Assembly: GCA_026932145.1 (NCBI GenBank) | Contig: JAIXKT010000037.1 | Span: 40,743 to 104,742 of the forward strand | DNA length: 64,000 nucleotides | Source: Bacteroidia bacterium | GTDB taxonomy: Bacteria > Bacteroidota > Bacteroidia > J057 > JAIXKT01 | Direction of reading: 5' to 3' | In this document: piece after piece, positions 1-17,671 of the stretch | Layout of the letters: each line of letters begins with the position of its first letter | Numbering within the stretch: the first letter of the stretch is position 1 | Position numbers and translations under genes: made by a program | The notes under the pieces: generated by a model | Told to the model about the DNA's origin: nothing | The model's database searches: none | Seen by the model: only the letters and a program-made list of their open reading frames with translations

Positions 1-207
1 TCCGTCCGGAGACTTCAAATTATTATAAAATATAAAAAACTCATCTACGGGTACTTTTCCGCTACTACTTAGCATAAAAATAGAAGCATCTAAGTCTAAT
101 GCTTGGGTAGTTTTAAGCTCCCAACCCAACCCAATAAGGGCTTTTTTGAGGCCAGGTTCTTGTTTTGTAAGGTTAAACTTACCTCCCTTTTGTAGGTTAA
201 TTGCCAT
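1..207 (-). CDS. TerD-family protein, N-terminal 69 codons (cut by window edge)
   Basis: The minus strand from an ATG at 207 is open to the window edge and encodes 69 residues. It starts MAINLQKGGKFNL and continues with a DLDASIFML segment and VPVDEFFIFYNN. This is the hallmark beginning of the TerD/TerZ/CABP1 family: calcium-binding, stress- or tellurite-associated cytoplasmic proteins, where the DLDASxF stretch supplies acidic residues of the metal site. The rest of the gene lies outside the window, so neighbours in a ter cluster cannot be assessed. No Shine-Dalgarno sequence is seen, as usual in this phylum. The family call is firm; the exact paralogue (TerD, TerE or TerZ) is not decidable. 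Confidence 0.85.
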   Translation of the reverse strand, partial: MAINLQKGGKFNLTKQEPGLKKALIGLGWELKTTQALDLDASIFMLSSSGKVPVDEFFIFYNNLKSPDG

Positions 208-598
208 AACACATCACACTTCGAGCCGCAAAATAACAAAATTTAATACTATCTTTCTAATATATCAAATGTAATCCCAAACCTTAAAAAAAAGAAAAAA
301 CGAATAAACAAAAAAAGTAAACAAAATGACAAAATTCCGAGTTTTAGCAAAATTTCAAATAATCACAAATTGACGTATTGTTGTTGTTTTGTGTATGAAT
401 AATAACAAGAAAACATAAAAGGCTGATTATAAATTAGATAGTATATTATAGAAAATAAATATGTTATAATATTGATAGTTATTGACTATATTGTAATGCA
501 AAATAGTTGAATAAAAACAAAAAAAAACACTTATTCGTTGTAAAAGTGATTTTTATTTAATATTTTTGGAGTTCGGAAGGTGTATAACATTTACCACT
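208..598. other. AT-rich divergent intergenic region
   Basis: About 390 bases without a convincing gene separate the TerD-family gene (minus) from the secreted-protein operon (plus). The stretch is very A/T-rich with several A-runs. The only structured signal I recognise is the plus-strand promoter at 538-568. No tRNA, riboswitch or repeat was recognised. Confidence 0.5.
538..568 (+). promoter_or_regulatory. Bacteroidota-type promoter for the 599-9974 operon
   Basis: TTG at 538-540, a 20-base spacer, then TATTTTTG at 561-568, which matches the Bacteroidota -33/-7 consensus (TTG ... TAnnTTTG, spacer about 19-21). The next good start codon is the ATG at 599. Sequence match only. Confidence 0.6.
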
Positions 599-1138
599 AT
601 GAAACGTTTTTTTACAATAATCATACCGCTATTTATCTTATTGATAATGAGCGGTTTTCGGGACAAAGATGATAAGCCCGAAATGGAGTTTACTTATCGT
701 GTACAAAGCTATCTTACCAGACAAGTTCCTTCATCAAACTTAGACTTCATCTTCTTAAATGATGATGATTTAGAAGAGATGATAGCAAAGTATAGATCTG
801 TTTACCCCAGAAAAAAAGAGGAAGAATTACGCGAAGGAGTAATATCCTTAAAAGAGCAGTCTCGTATCACCAGAAAATTATTTACGAAACTGTATCATTC
901 CGTAGAATCTATGACTTTGGTTGAAAAAAACCAAGATAACGCACATGGCTACCAATGGTACCGATTAGTCTATGACACCAAACTTGCTAATGGCTTAACC
1001 GTAAAATTAGGCTTCGTAACAGTAGGTTTGACCAAAGGGCTTAAAATTGTGGCAATGAGCCAAGACGATATTAATGCCTATGATAAACTGATGAGAACAA
1101 ATGAGAAATTATGCCCTACTTGCCCATCCAAAAATTAA
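599..1138 (+). CDS. Small secreted protein of unknown function
   Basis: 179 residues from the ATG at 599. This start was preferred over a TTG at 566 because it places a signal peptide (MKRFFTIIIPLFILLIMSG) at the N-terminus and because the promoter -7 box overlaps the upstream alternative. The mature part is charged, with an acidic/lysine helix-like middle (KKEEELREGVISLKEQ) and a C-terminal CPTCP motif that could form a disulfide or bind metal. I recognise no family. It ends 7 bases before the giant surface-protein gene and probably shares its transcript, so a role as accessory to that protein is possible but is inference. Confidence 0.75.
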   Translation: MKRFFTIIIPLFILLIMSGFRDKDDKPEMEFTYRVQSYLTRQVPSSNLDFIFLNDDDLEEMIAKYRSVYPRKKEEELREGVISLKEQSRITRKLFTKLYHSVESMTLVEKNQDNAHGYQWYRLVYDTKLANGLTVKLGFVTVGLTKGLKIVAMSQDDINAYDKLMRTNEKLCPTCPSKN

Positions 1139-1145
1139 ATGAACT

Positions 1146-9974
<8,829 letters not shown>

Positions 9975-9998
9975 TAGCTTTTGAGAAAATTATCAGTT

Positions 9999-10035
9999 GA
10001 GGGGCGCAGTTTCCATACAGGAAACTACGCCCCTC
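9999..10035 (+). terminator. Strong stem-loop after the giant surface-protein gene
   Basis: A 16-bp stem with a single C-A mismatch (9999-10014 pairs with 10020-10035; arms begin GAGGGGCG and end CGCCCCTC) closes a 5-base loop 24 bases after the stop codon. There is no long T-run, so it may be a processing-stable 3' end rather than a classic intrinsic terminator. Confidence 0.6.
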
Positions 10036-10117
10036 AGCTTTGATACAAGCCATAGAAAGAAGCCTATTAAAATTAACTGCGTAGAAATAAAAACCTTTTA
10101 AGGCAATAAAAAATATG

Positions 10118-10125
10118 TATCTTTG
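10118..10125 (+). promoter_or_regulatory. -7 box of rpsU promoter
   Basis: TATCTTTG matches TAnnTTTG exactly, 35 bases before the rpsU ATG. The -33 element is weak. Inferred from consensus only. Confidence 0.5.
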
Positions 10126-10160
10126 CAACCCAGAAATTTATTGAACAATTAAAAGTTTTT

Positions 10161-10355
10161 ATGCTTATTGTAAACGTTAAAGAAGGAGAAACAATAGATA
10201 AGGCATTACGCCGATTCAAAAAGAAATTTGAACGTACAGGGGTTTTAAAAAAAGTTCGAGCACGCACGTCCTTTGTAAAACCATCATTAAAGCGCCGAAA
10301 TGTTATTAAAAAAGCTATTCGCAGAGAGCAATTTTTGCTGGGACTCGATAGTTAA
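10161..10355 (+). CDS. rpsU: 30S ribosomal protein S21
   Basis: 64 residues, starting MLIVNVKEGETIDKALRRFKKK and very basic throughout. This is the typical bS21 size and composition: a small-subunit protein near the 16S rRNA 3' end, bound close to the anti-Shine-Dalgarno region. In Bacteroidota bS21 has been linked to occlusion of the anti-Shine-Dalgarno sequence, consistent with the lack of Shine-Dalgarno sites in this window. It has its own promoter-like -7 box and is followed by a stem-loop before guaA, so it is probably transcribed separately. Confidence 0.95.
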   Translation: MLIVNVKEGETIDKALRRFKKKFERTGVLKKVRARTSFVKPSLKRRNVIKKAIRREQFLLGLDS

Positions 10356-10376
10356 AAAAGAAATAAATATATAGAT

Positions 10377-10420
10377 TCCTGATACTCACTGGTTTAATAA
10401 ACTTGTGTTATCAGGATTTT
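10377..10420 (+). terminator. Stem-loop between rpsU and guaA
   Basis: TCCTGATA at 10377-10384 pairs with TATCAGGA at 10409-10416 and is followed by TTTT at 10417-10420. The 24-base loop contains a smaller GTTT/AAAC hairpin. It could terminate rpsU or act as a leader structure for guaA; sequence alone does not decide. Confidence 0.4.
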
Positions 10421-10443
10421 CATATTTAAAAAATCAAAACACT

Positions 10444-11967
10444 ATGCCGGAAAAAATATTGATAATCGACTTTGGTTCACAGTACACACAACTAATAGCC
10501 AAACGTGTTAGAGAGCTAAATGTATATAGCGAGATTGTGCATTATAGTTCATCAATAGATTTGGTCAATGTTTCCGGTATAATTTTATCGGGCGGCCCAG
10601 CCTCTGTTTATCAAGAAAATGCACCTGACATTAACTTAGAGCAGTTTTTAGGGAAAGTTCCTGTATTGGGAATTTGTTATGGTGCTCAGCTATTAGCACA
10701 CCGCTTAGGGGGCAAGGTTGCAGCATCTTCAGTGCGGGAATATGGGCCAGCAAATTTAAAACGTACAGCTTTTTCTACTTTATTAGAGCGCTTTCCCAAC
10801 ACAACTCAGGTTTGGATGAGCCACGGTGATGCAATATTAGCTGCACCCAAAGACTTTGAGATAATTGCAGAAACAGACCAAATTGCAATAATAGCTTTTC
10901 AAAATGTAGAAAAAGGAGTTTATGGCCTCCAATTTCATCCAGAAGTTACCCACACAGAAGAAGGGCTTCAGTATTTTAAAAACTTTATTTTGGGTATCTG
11001 TAAAAGCGAGGCAAATTGGACATCACAAGCTATTGTAGAGCAGACAGTTGCTAATTTAGCTATTCAAATGCCAACAGGAAACGCTGTTTGCGGCCTTTCC
11101 GGCGGAGTTGATTCCTCAGTTGCGGCATCATTAGCTCAAAAAGCTATTGGCAAAAGGTTATTCTGTATTTTTGTAGATAACGGATTGCTACGCCAAAACG
11201 AATATGAACAAGTATTAGAACAATATTCGGAAATGGGGCTAACCATAATCCCGATAAAAGCAGGGGATAAATTTTTAACTGCCTTAAAAGGCGTTATTGA
11301 CCCAGAAGAAAAAAGAAAAATTATTGGAAAAATATTTGTTGACGTTTTCTTAGAAGAAGCAGCTAAGATTACGAACGTTTGCTATTTAATACAAGGCACA
11401 ATCTATCCTGATGTTATTGAGAGCAAATCTGTTAAGGGTCCGAGTGCCAGTATAAAAACACATCACAATGTTGGCGGTCTTCCCCAAAATTTACCCCTTA
11501 CACTTGTAGAGCCACTTCGATTCTTATTTAAAGATGATGTCAGACGGGTAGGAAAAGAAATCAAAGTTCACAAAGATATTTTGAGGCGGCATCCTTTTCC
11601 CGGTCCCGGATTAGCTATTCGCGTAATAGGAGAGATTACCGAAGAACGCTTAGAAATCCTCAGAAAAGCAGATGCTGTTTTTATACAAGAGTTAAAAAAT
11701 CAAAATTTGTATAGAACTGTTTGGCAGGCATTTGCGGTACTACTTCCTGTTCAGTCCGTTGGTGTAATGGGAGACGGACGCACGTATGAGAACGTATTAG
11801 CCCTACGAGCCGTTACCTCCATAGACGGAATGACCGCAGACTGGGCAAAGCTGCCTCCAGAATTTCTATCAGACGTTTCCGCAAAAATTACCAATACAGT
11901 ACACGGCGTAAACCGAGTAGTTTATGATATTAGCTCTAAACCCCCAGCTACAATAGAATGGGAATAA
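10444..11967 (+). CDS. guaA: GMP synthase (glutamine-hydrolysing)
   Basis: Converts XMP to GMP using glutamine and ATP in purine synthesis. From the ATG at 10444 the protein has 507 residues, normal for GuaA. A TTG start at 10405 would add 13 residues lacking in the family. The class I amidotransferase domain shows the nucleophile in GICYGAQ (Cys78) and the His165/Glu167 pair in QFHPEV. The ATP-pyrophosphatase loop SGGVDSS lies at 219-225, and the C-terminal dimerisation domain ends KPPATIEWE. All catalytic residues are present. Its last 10 bases overlap the start of the next gene, suggesting coupled translation. Confidence 0.97.
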   Translation: MPEKILIIDFGSQYTQLIAKRVRELNVYSEIVHYSSSIDLVNVSGIILSGGPASVYQENAPDINLEQFLGKVPVLGICYGAQLLAHRLGGKVAASSVREYGPANLKRTAFSTLLERFPNTTQVWMSHGDAILAAPKDFEIIAETDQIAIIAFQNVEKGVYGLQFHPEVTHTEEGLQYFKNFILGICKSEANWTSQAIVEQTVANLAIQMPTGNAVCGLSGGVDSSVAASLAQKAIGKRLFCIFVDNGLLRQNEYEQVLEQYSEMGLTIIPIKAGDKFLTALKGVIDPEEKRKIIGKIFVDVFLEEAAKITNVCYLIQGTIYPDVIESKSVKGPSASIKTHHNVGGLPQNLPLTLVEPLRFLFKDDVRRVGKEIKVHKDILRRHPFPGPGLAIRVIGEITEERLEILRKADAVFIQELKNQNLYRTVWQAFAVLLPVQSVGVMGDGRTYENVLALRAVTSIDGMTADWAKLPPEFLSDVSAKITNTVHGVNRVVYDISSKPPATIEWE

Positions 11968-13742
11968 TAGATTTACATAACATCCGGATAATCAGCAGAA
12001 TATTAACTGTAATAATAGTTTATCTACTGCATAATAATTTACTTGCACAAACGCCGGACGTTCCACTAAAAGAAAATCCTAAAGCTAAAGAAGCTGTTTC
12101 CGTAGCACTAAAATATTTTTCACAGCAAGAATACCACGACGCAGCTTCCTTTTTCGAAACAGCTGCCCAACAGCAACCCCAGCATACCTTAACTACTTTT
12201 GCCCTCTATATGTCCGGCTTATCAAATTTTTATAGGAATGATAATCTTCGTGCCTTAGAAAGGTTTCAACTTTTATTAAAAAACTATCCCGCTTCAAAAT
12301 ATGCTGAAGATGCAGCTTATCACAAAGGAATTTTGATGGCCGAGAGAAGCGAATCCAGGGATGGAGGTTTTTATGTACTCCTAAACCTTGCGGAAAAGAC
12401 TAAAAATGAGCAACTTAGAAATAATGCTGAAACCTATTTTAATCAATGCCTATACGAAAAATGCACCCGTGAGTACCTTGAAGAATATTACAACCGAGTA
12501 AGAAGCTCTTACAAAGGAACGGTCTTAACGGCTCTGTGTTTTAAACTAATTCAGGAAAAACAATACAAAAAAGTATCTGAACTCATTGGTGATTATCAAA
12601 AATCAGGAAACCAGCTTACACCAGAGTTACAAAAGATACAGCAGGTTTACGTAGATAGCCCAAGTTTCAATTTAGAAATCTCTAAAATGCGTGTGGCTAT
12701 TTTACTACCTTTTTTTTCCAAAATAGCTGATACCGCTATGCAGGTTCCCGGTAGAACCTTAATGGCCTTAGAACTCTTTGAGGGTATCAAATTAGCTATT
12801 GACAATAACAAATCTCCTTTTATCCAAGAAATTGACATACAAGTATTTGACACAGAAAAAGATAGTATTAAAACGTTGACAGCTATTCACGACTTAAATC
12901 AATTTAAGCCGGATGTTATCATTGGAGATATTTTTAATGTTCCCTCTCGTTTAATATCTCAATATGCTGAGAATAAGAAAATTGTACATATTATACCGCT
13001 TTCGCCTGCGGACGAGCTAATTGAGCAGAAAAAATTTACCTTTTTGGCCAATCCGTCATTTCTTACGCAGGGCAAAACGCTTGCTAAATACATTTCAACA
13101 GACTTAGCACTAAAAAAGGTTTTGATTATAGATGATGGCAATAAAATTGCAAAATCCTACATTCAACCATTTTCAGATCAACTACTTAACTCAGGTACTC
13201 AATTCACGACGCGTACTTTATCTGATGAGGACAAGGAGTTTTATCAAGGAGTTTCAGGCTTAGTAAATGAAATAAAAAGCGATGGCTATGATGCCGTATT
13301 TTATCCATCTTCTTCCGAAGAGCGCGTAGTTTCTTTACTTGGCGGGATGAGCCGAGACAGCGTCTTTCTGCAAGTTATTGGCACTCAAGATTGGAGAAGA
13401 TTTGAATCTATCGAAAAAGAAATGCTCCTAAAATTCAATGTGTTATTTTGCGATTATCAATATCTACAAAATGATTTAATTGGTTATGAGTACTTTAAAG
13501 ATTCTTACTTGTCTGCATTTAAGACTTTACCGGGGCAATATGTCGGGCAAGGCTATGATATTATGCGTTTTTTGATGCTTGCGTTTCCGAATAAAATCGA
13601 AGCCGGCTCATTTGCCCAAGCACTACAAAATTTAGAATCTTTTCAGGGAGTACACCAAAATTATTACTTCAAAAATAGCCAAGATAACCAAGCAGTACAA
13701 ATATTACAGTTTCGGGATGATGTTTTGACAAAAGTTAAATAA
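11958..13742 (+). CDS. TPR protein fused to a periplasmic-binding-like domain
   Basis: 594 residues with an N-terminal hydrophobic export signal (about 12-32, ending LLAQ). TPR-like helices span about 45-230 (ALKYFSQQEYHDAASFFETAA, NFYRNDNLRALERFQLLL). The C-terminal half resembles periplasmic binding protein type 1 (MRVAILLPFFSK ... LALELFEGIKLAID ... KKVLIIDDG ... GQGYDIMRFLMLAF). This architecture resembles LpoA/LppC-like proteins that activate penicillin-binding proteins, and ABC-type substrate-binding proteins. There is no lipobox and no linked ABC transporter, so an envelope-regulatory role is at least as likely as transport. It overlaps guaA by 10 bases and ends 3 bases before a transglutaminase-like gene. 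Confidence 0.75.
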   Translation: MGIIDLHNIRIISRILTVIIVYLLHNNLLAQTPDVPLKENPKAKEAVSVALKYFSQQEYHDAASFFETAAQQQPQHTLTTFALYMSGLSNFYRNDNLRALERFQLLLKNYPASKYAEDAAYHKGILMAERSESRDGGFYVLLNLAEKTKNEQLRNNAETYFNQCLYEKCTREYLEEYYNRVRSSYKGTVLTALCFKLIQEKQYKKVSELIGDYQKSGNQLTPELQKIQQVYVDSPSFNLEISKMRVAILLPFFSKIADTAMQVPGRTLMALELFEGIKLAIDNNKSPFIQEIDIQVFDTEKDSIKTLTAIHDLNQFKPDVIIGDIFNVPSRLISQYAENKKIVHIIPLSPADELIEQKKFTFLANPSFLTQGKTLAKYISTDLALKKVLIIDDGNKIAKSYIQPFSDQLLNSGTQFTTRTLSDEDKEFYQGVSGLVNEIKSDGYDAVFYPSSSEERVVSLLGGMSRDSVFLQVIGTQDWRRFESIEKEMLLKFNVLFCDYQYLQNDLIGYEYFKDSYLSAFKTLPGQYVGQGYDIMRFLMLAFPNKIEAGSFAQALQNLESFQGVHQNYYFKNSQDNQAVQILQFRDDVLTKVK

Positions 13743-13745
13743 CTT

Positions 13746-14393
13746 ATGGATATTTATTTAGCTCCGACTTTTATTATAGATTCAGATAACCCGCTGATTA
13801 TTAAGGCAGCTAAAGAGTGCGTAGTAAGCTGTAATAATCAAATTGAGGCTGCAATAGCTATGTATTTATTCGTTCGGGACACCATTCGGTACAATCCATA
13901 CCGTTTAGACCTGCGTCCAGAAGGCCTACAAGCATCATCGGTGTTGCAGCGTGATAGCGGTTACTGTGTAGAAAAAGCTGTTTTATTAGCGGCTCTATTG
14001 CGGGCAAACGGAATCCCAAGCCGCTTAGGCTTCGCAAACGTCCGGAACCATATCGGAACACAAAGAATAGAAGAAAGATTGGGCACAGACGTGCTGGTCT
14101 TTCATGGATATACAGAGATTTACTTAAATCAAAAGTGGGTAAAAGCAACCCCGGCATTTAACCAAGAACTTTGCCACAAGTTAAACGTAGAACCATTGGA
14201 ATTTAACGGCTTAGAAGATTCTGTTTTTCAAGACTATAATACTGAAAAGAAACTATTTATGGAATACCTCCATGACTACGGAACTTTTGCAGATATGCCG
14301 TTCCAATTATTTATAGATTCGTTAAAACAGTATTACGGAAAGATTTTTGAATCTGCTCAGCCCGTTCAGGGCGGCTATCTTGTAACGTTTTAA
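13746..14393 (+). CDS. Transglutaminase-like cysteine-protease-fold protein
   Basis: 215 residues. The core shows the catalytic cysteine segment SGYCVEKAVLLAALLRANGIPSR-like (Cys around residue 77) and the histidine segment HGYTEIYLNQKWVKATPAFN. This matches the transglutaminase-like superfamily (COG1305), which contains peptidases and amide-bond-forming enzymes. The usual Asp after the His strand is replaced in KATPAFN; that variant occurs in a subgroup of the family, so activity is not excluded. There is no signal peptide, so it is probably cytoplasmic. It follows the TPR/binding-protein gene by 3 bases, likely in one operon with guaA. Confidence 0.8.
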   Translation: MDIYLAPTFIIDSDNPLIIKAAKECVVSCNNQIEAAIAMYLFVRDTIRYNPYRLDLRPEGLQASSVLQRDSGYCVEKAVLLAALLRANGIPSRLGFANVRNHIGTQRIEERLGTDVLVFHGYTEIYLNQKWVKATPAFNQELCHKLNVEPLEFNGLEDSVFQDYNTEKKLFMEYLHDYGTFADMPFQLFIDSLKQYYGKIFESAQPVQGGYLVTF

Positions 14394-14433
14394 GTAGCAA
14401 ACATTAAAATAACGAAAAGAACCTTAGAAGTGC

Positions 14434-14464
14434 TTGGAAATTTGGAGCGAAACTAACAACTTTG
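14434..14464 (+). promoter_or_regulatory. Probable metK promoter
   Basis: TTG at 14434-14436, a 20-base gap, then CAACTTTG at 14457-14464 (TAnnTTTG with one mismatch), 26 bases before the metK ATG. Confidence 0.45.
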
Positions 14465-14490
14465 CAACCTACTAAAAACTTATAGTTTTC

Positions 14491-15771
14491 ATGTCATATT
14501 TATTCACTTCCGAGTCTGTTTCTGAAGGTCATCCGGACAAAGTAGCAGACCAGATTTCAGATTCTATATTAGACGCTATACTATCTCAAGATCCCGATTC
14601 AAGGGTTGCTTGTGAAACATTGGTAACTACCGGCTTAACAATGATTGCCGGAGAAGTTACTACTAACGCAACTATTGATGCTGGAGAAGTTGCCCGCCAA
14701 GCTATTCGCGAAATTGGATATACAAAAGCCGAATATATGTTTGAGGCAAACTCCTGCGGTATTACCGTTGCCATTCATCAACAATCTCCTGATATTGCCC
14801 AAGGTGTAAATGAGGGTCAAGGCTTAGATACCGACCAAGGAGCCGGCGACCAAGGTATGATGTTTGGTTTTGCTACCAAGGAAACCCCTGAATTTCTACC
14901 TATGTCCTTAGCATTTGCACACCGTTTGGTAAAGGAATTAGCCAGAATCCGAAAAAATGAACCACATCTAATGCCCTACTTGCGCCCTGACGCTAAATCA
15001 CAAGTTACAATTGAATATGATGATAACCACAAACCTTTGCGGGTTCACACAATCGTAGTTTCAACTCAACATGATGATTTTGCCCCAGAGGAAGAGATGT
15101 TAAGGAAAATTCGGGAAGATGTAAAAAGTATCCTGATTCCACAGGTAATTCCGGCAGAATTGATGGATGACAAAACCGTGATCCACGTAAACCCAACAGG
15201 CAAATTTGTTATCGGTGGCCCTCATGGAGATACCGGCCTAACCGGACGTAAGATTATTGTTGATACTTACGGTGGACGTGGCGCACACGGAGGCGGAGCT
15301 TTCTCCGGTAAAGACCCCTCAAAAGTAGATCGCTCAGCCGCCTATGCCGCAAGACATATTGCCAAAAACTTAGTCGCAGCAGGCGTTGCCGACGAATGTC
15401 TTATTCAAGTTTCCTACGCTATCGGAATTGCTAAACCCATTTCTATCTTTGTAAACACCTACGGAACAGCACACGTAAAACTCTCCGATACAGAGATAGC
15501 CCAAAAAATCAGCGAAATATTTGACTTACGCCCAAAAGCAATCATCGAAAGTTTAGGTCTTAAAAATCCAATTTACAGAGAATCAGCAGCTTATGGACAC
15601 GTAGGCAGAGATTGCTACGAAAAAGAAGTACCACTTAACTTCGTAAAAATCACGGATAACAATGGCGTTAGAACACAAACACACCAGACATCAAGCCGTA
15701 AAGTAAAATTCTTCTCTTGGGAAGAGCTAAACTATGTAGATACTATTCGCAAAAAATTTCAACTCACTTAA
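14491..15771 (+). CDS. metK: S-adenosylmethionine synthase
   Basis: Makes S-adenosylmethionine from methionine and ATP. 426 residues with the family start [21 protein letters not shown], the ATP/phosphate motif [12 protein letters not shown] and the glycine-rich phosphate-binding segment [15 protein letters not shown]. These are the two MAT signature motifs, both intact. It is slightly longer than the E. coli enzyme, as is common in Bacteroidota. The methyl cycle is completed in this window by ahcY at 39013-40323. It stands alone, with an outer-membrane protein gene downstream. Confidence 0.97.
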   Translation: MSYLFTSESVSEGHPDKVADQISDSILDAILSQDPDSRVACETLVTTGLTMIAGEVTTNATIDAGEVARQAIREIGYTKAEYMFEANSCGITVAIHQQSPDIAQGVNEGQGLDTDQGAGDQGMMFGFATKETPEFLPMSLAFAHRLVKELARIRKNEPHLMPYLRPDAKSQVTIEYDDNHKPLRVHTIVVSTQHDDFAPEEEMLRKIREDVKSILIPQVIPAELMDDKTVIHVNPTGKFVIGGPHGDTGLTGRKIIVDTYGGRGAHGGGAFSGKDPSKVDRSAAYAARHIAKNLVAAGVADECLIQVSYAIGIAKPISIFVNTYGTAHVKLSDTEIAQKISEIFDLRPKAIIESLGLKNPIYRESAAYGHVGRDCYEKEVPLNFVKITDNNGVRTQTHQTSSRKVKFFSWEELNYVDTIRKKFQLT

Positions 15772-15823
15772 TAATAAGACTATCATTTTCTGCAAATGAA
15801 TCTGTAATTTCGCGTAATTTTTT

Positions 15824-16606
15824 ATGAAACATATTACACTACTCTTGGGGCTTTTGGCAATCCAAACGTTGGTATTTGCTCAAAAAGGTATTCATTTGGG
15901 CGTTCAGGCTTATCCGGGAGCAAGCTGGATGCTTAATAAGCAGGACAGAACGGTTTCGGATGACCAATTTAAGTATAAATATACGTGGTCAATGGGAGTC
16001 GGTGTAAAAGGCGGATACGGCTTCAATGACCACATCGCATTACACTTAGGGCTGCTCTATTTCACCCAAGGACAGGTACACCAATACAAAAACAGCAAAT
16101 CAGATACTATTACCAACAACCTAAGGTTATACTATCTAAAAGTACCGGTTTTATTTCGCTGGACTACTGACGCTAACCGGAAATATGTATTTGCAGCCGA
16201 AGCCGGCCCACAGGCCTCTTTCTTCCTATCAAATAATGAGTGGAATAACGATAAGCGTTACTACCCGGAATCCCCGCAAGGGGTTACTTTAACCAATATG
16301 CCAAGCAGAAGAACTACCTTTACTCCGTTTAATATAGGACTTGCTGCGGCTGTTGGGGTGGATGTAAAACTCCGTTATAACTTGAAAATGAACGCGATGA
16401 TTCGCGGAGACTTTGACTTTACAGACGCAGAAGATAAATCCAGAAAATTTGACGTTACCAAAGACGGAACTACTACCCGTGAAGATTATTACTACTCTTC
16501 ATACACCCGTCCTTATTACTCAAAAGAAAGAAAAGCCACCAATAATGCAACTCTTAGTTTAGGAATTGGGTTTACCTATATCTTTATTCCAAGGTTCCAT
16601 TATTAA
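15824..16606 (+). CDS. Outer-membrane beta-barrel protein (PorT/OmpA-like barrel family)
   Basis: 260 residues with a clear signal peptide (MKHITLLLGLLAIQTLVFAQ). The mature protein begins KGIHLGVQAYPGASWM and has alternating amphipathic strands such as GVGVKGGYGFNDHIALHLGLLYF, PVLFRWTTD and LGIGFTYIFIP, ending in a hydrophobic/aromatic strand. This is the pattern of the small outer-membrane beta-barrel proteins abundant in Bacteroidota. Function is unknown; porin, structural or assembly roles are all possible. It lies alone between metK and a nitrilase-family gene. Confidence 0.75.
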   Translation: MKHITLLLGLLAIQTLVFAQKGIHLGVQAYPGASWMLNKQDRTVSDDQFKYKYTWSMGVGVKGGYGFNDHIALHLGLLYFTQGQVHQYKNSKSDTITNNLRLYYLKVPVLFRWTTDANRKYVFAAEAGPQASFFLSNNEWNNDKRYYPESPQGVTLTNMPSRRTTFTPFNIGLAAAVGVDVKLRYNLKMNAMIRGDFDFTDAEDKSRKFDVTKDGTTTREDYYYSSYTRPYYSKERKATNNATLSLGIGFTYIFIPRFHY

Positions 16607-16624
16607 TTTTTAGAAATTTACAAT

Positions 16625-17473
16625 ATGCCAGAGGCAGAATTAAATCTTGCCTTGATTCAGTTTGCCCCTATTTGGGGCAAACCTGGGCAAAATACAAAAC
16701 TATTGGATTCTTTATTAGAATCTGTATCTGCAAAGGCAGACTTAATAATTTTACCGGAGGCTTTTAGTACAGGGTTTGTAGTAGCACCAGAAGACTTTTT
16801 GTTGGCAGAAGATCTTAGCCATCCTGAAAATTCCCTTGAGTGGTTGCGGAAAAAAGCTGCACAGTACGGCTGCCCTGTATGTGGGTCTATTATTCACAGA
16901 AATAATTCCCAAAAACGCCAAAATACTTTTTTTTGGGTAAACCCTAACGGAACTACTTATGCCGTAGATAAGCGTCATCTATTTGCGCTTGGGGGAGAAA
17001 AACAAACTCCCGAAGGAACAGCAGGCCCTTTTGAGCAGGGAAATAAACGCATTATTATTCAATATAAAGAGTTTACAATATCGCCATTTATCTGTTACGA
17101 CCTGCGCTTTCCCGTATGGTGCCGTAATCCAAATGATGTGCCGATTGACATTCTTCTATTTGTAGCAAATTGGCCGGAAAAACGCATAGATGTTTGGAAT
17201 ACACTGTTAAAGGCCAGAGCTATTGAGAACCAGTCTTTTGTAGTTGGAGTGAATCGTGCTGGGACGGAACCTAATGGGATAGAATATTCGGGAAATTCTG
17301 GTGTGTATTCGCCTATTGGAAAAAACCACTTTATGTCGAAAGAGAAAGAAGGGATATACTTTGTTTCAATTCAAAAAAGTGAACTAACAGAAACACGAGA
17401 AAAATTTCCTTTTCAAAAAGATGCAGACTGTTTTACTGTTTCAGATCAAGAAATAGAATACTTAACAGTATAA
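16625..17473 (+). CDS. Carbon-nitrogen hydrolase, omega-amidase type (YafV/Nit2-like)
   Basis: 282 residues of the nitrilase superfamily. The Glu-Lys-Cys catalytic triad is visible: Glu45 in IILPEAF, Lys116 in DKRHLF and Cys157 in CYDLRFPVW. The sequence between (VDKRHLFALGGE, ICYDLRFPVWCRN) fits the omega-amidase branch (YafV, Nit2), which deaminates alpha-keto-glutaramate or alpha-ketosuccinamate in nitrogen and methionine salvage. It is cytoplasmic with no signal peptide. Proximity to metK fits a methionine-salvage link, but a barrel-protein gene lies between them, so that is inference. Confidence 0.85.
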   Translation: MPEAELNLALIQFAPIWGKPGQNTKLLDSLLESVSAKADLIILPEAFSTGFVVAPEDFLLAEDLSHPENSLEWLRKKAAQYGCPVCGSIIHRNNSQKRQNTFFWVNPNGTTYAVDKRHLFALGGEKQTPEGTAGPFEQGNKRIIIQYKEFTISPFICYDLRFPVWCRNPNDVPIDILLFVANWPEKRIDVWNTLLKARAIENQSFVVGVNRAGTEPNGIEYSGNSGVYSPIGKNHFMSKEKEGIYFVSIQKSELTETREKFPFQKDADCFTVSDQEIEYLTV

Positions 17474-17498
17474 AGGGAATATTCTTTGCTATAAAGTG

Positions 17499-17571
17499 AG
17501 CCATCTGGCAGAATCGAACTGCCGGCCTGTTGATTACGAATCAACCGCTCTACCGACTGAGCTAAGATGGC
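17499..17571 (-). tRNA. tRNA-Thr (anticodon CGU)
   Basis: Read on the minus strand, the 7-bp acceptor GCCATCT/AGATGGC, a D-arm GCTC...GAGC, an anticodon stem GTTGA/TCAAC around loop TTCGTAA (anticodon CGT, reads ACG) and a T-arm GGCAG-TTCGATT-CTGCC form a complete cloverleaf. The discriminator base is U and CCA is not encoded. It lies between the convergent-side end of the amidase gene and the iron permease gene. Confidence 0.96.
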
Positions 17572-17671
17572 CTAATATCGCGGCGCGAAATTACACAAAA
17601 TTACGTTAATAGATAATGTGATTTACTTTTTTATTTTTTATTTGGATTAAATCTAAAATTGGACTTGTTTT

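Noticed and set aside
14394..14490. SAM riboswitch upstream of metK
   Set aside because: The 97-base gap is too short and shows no kink-turn or multi-stem core; only a promoter-like pattern is present.
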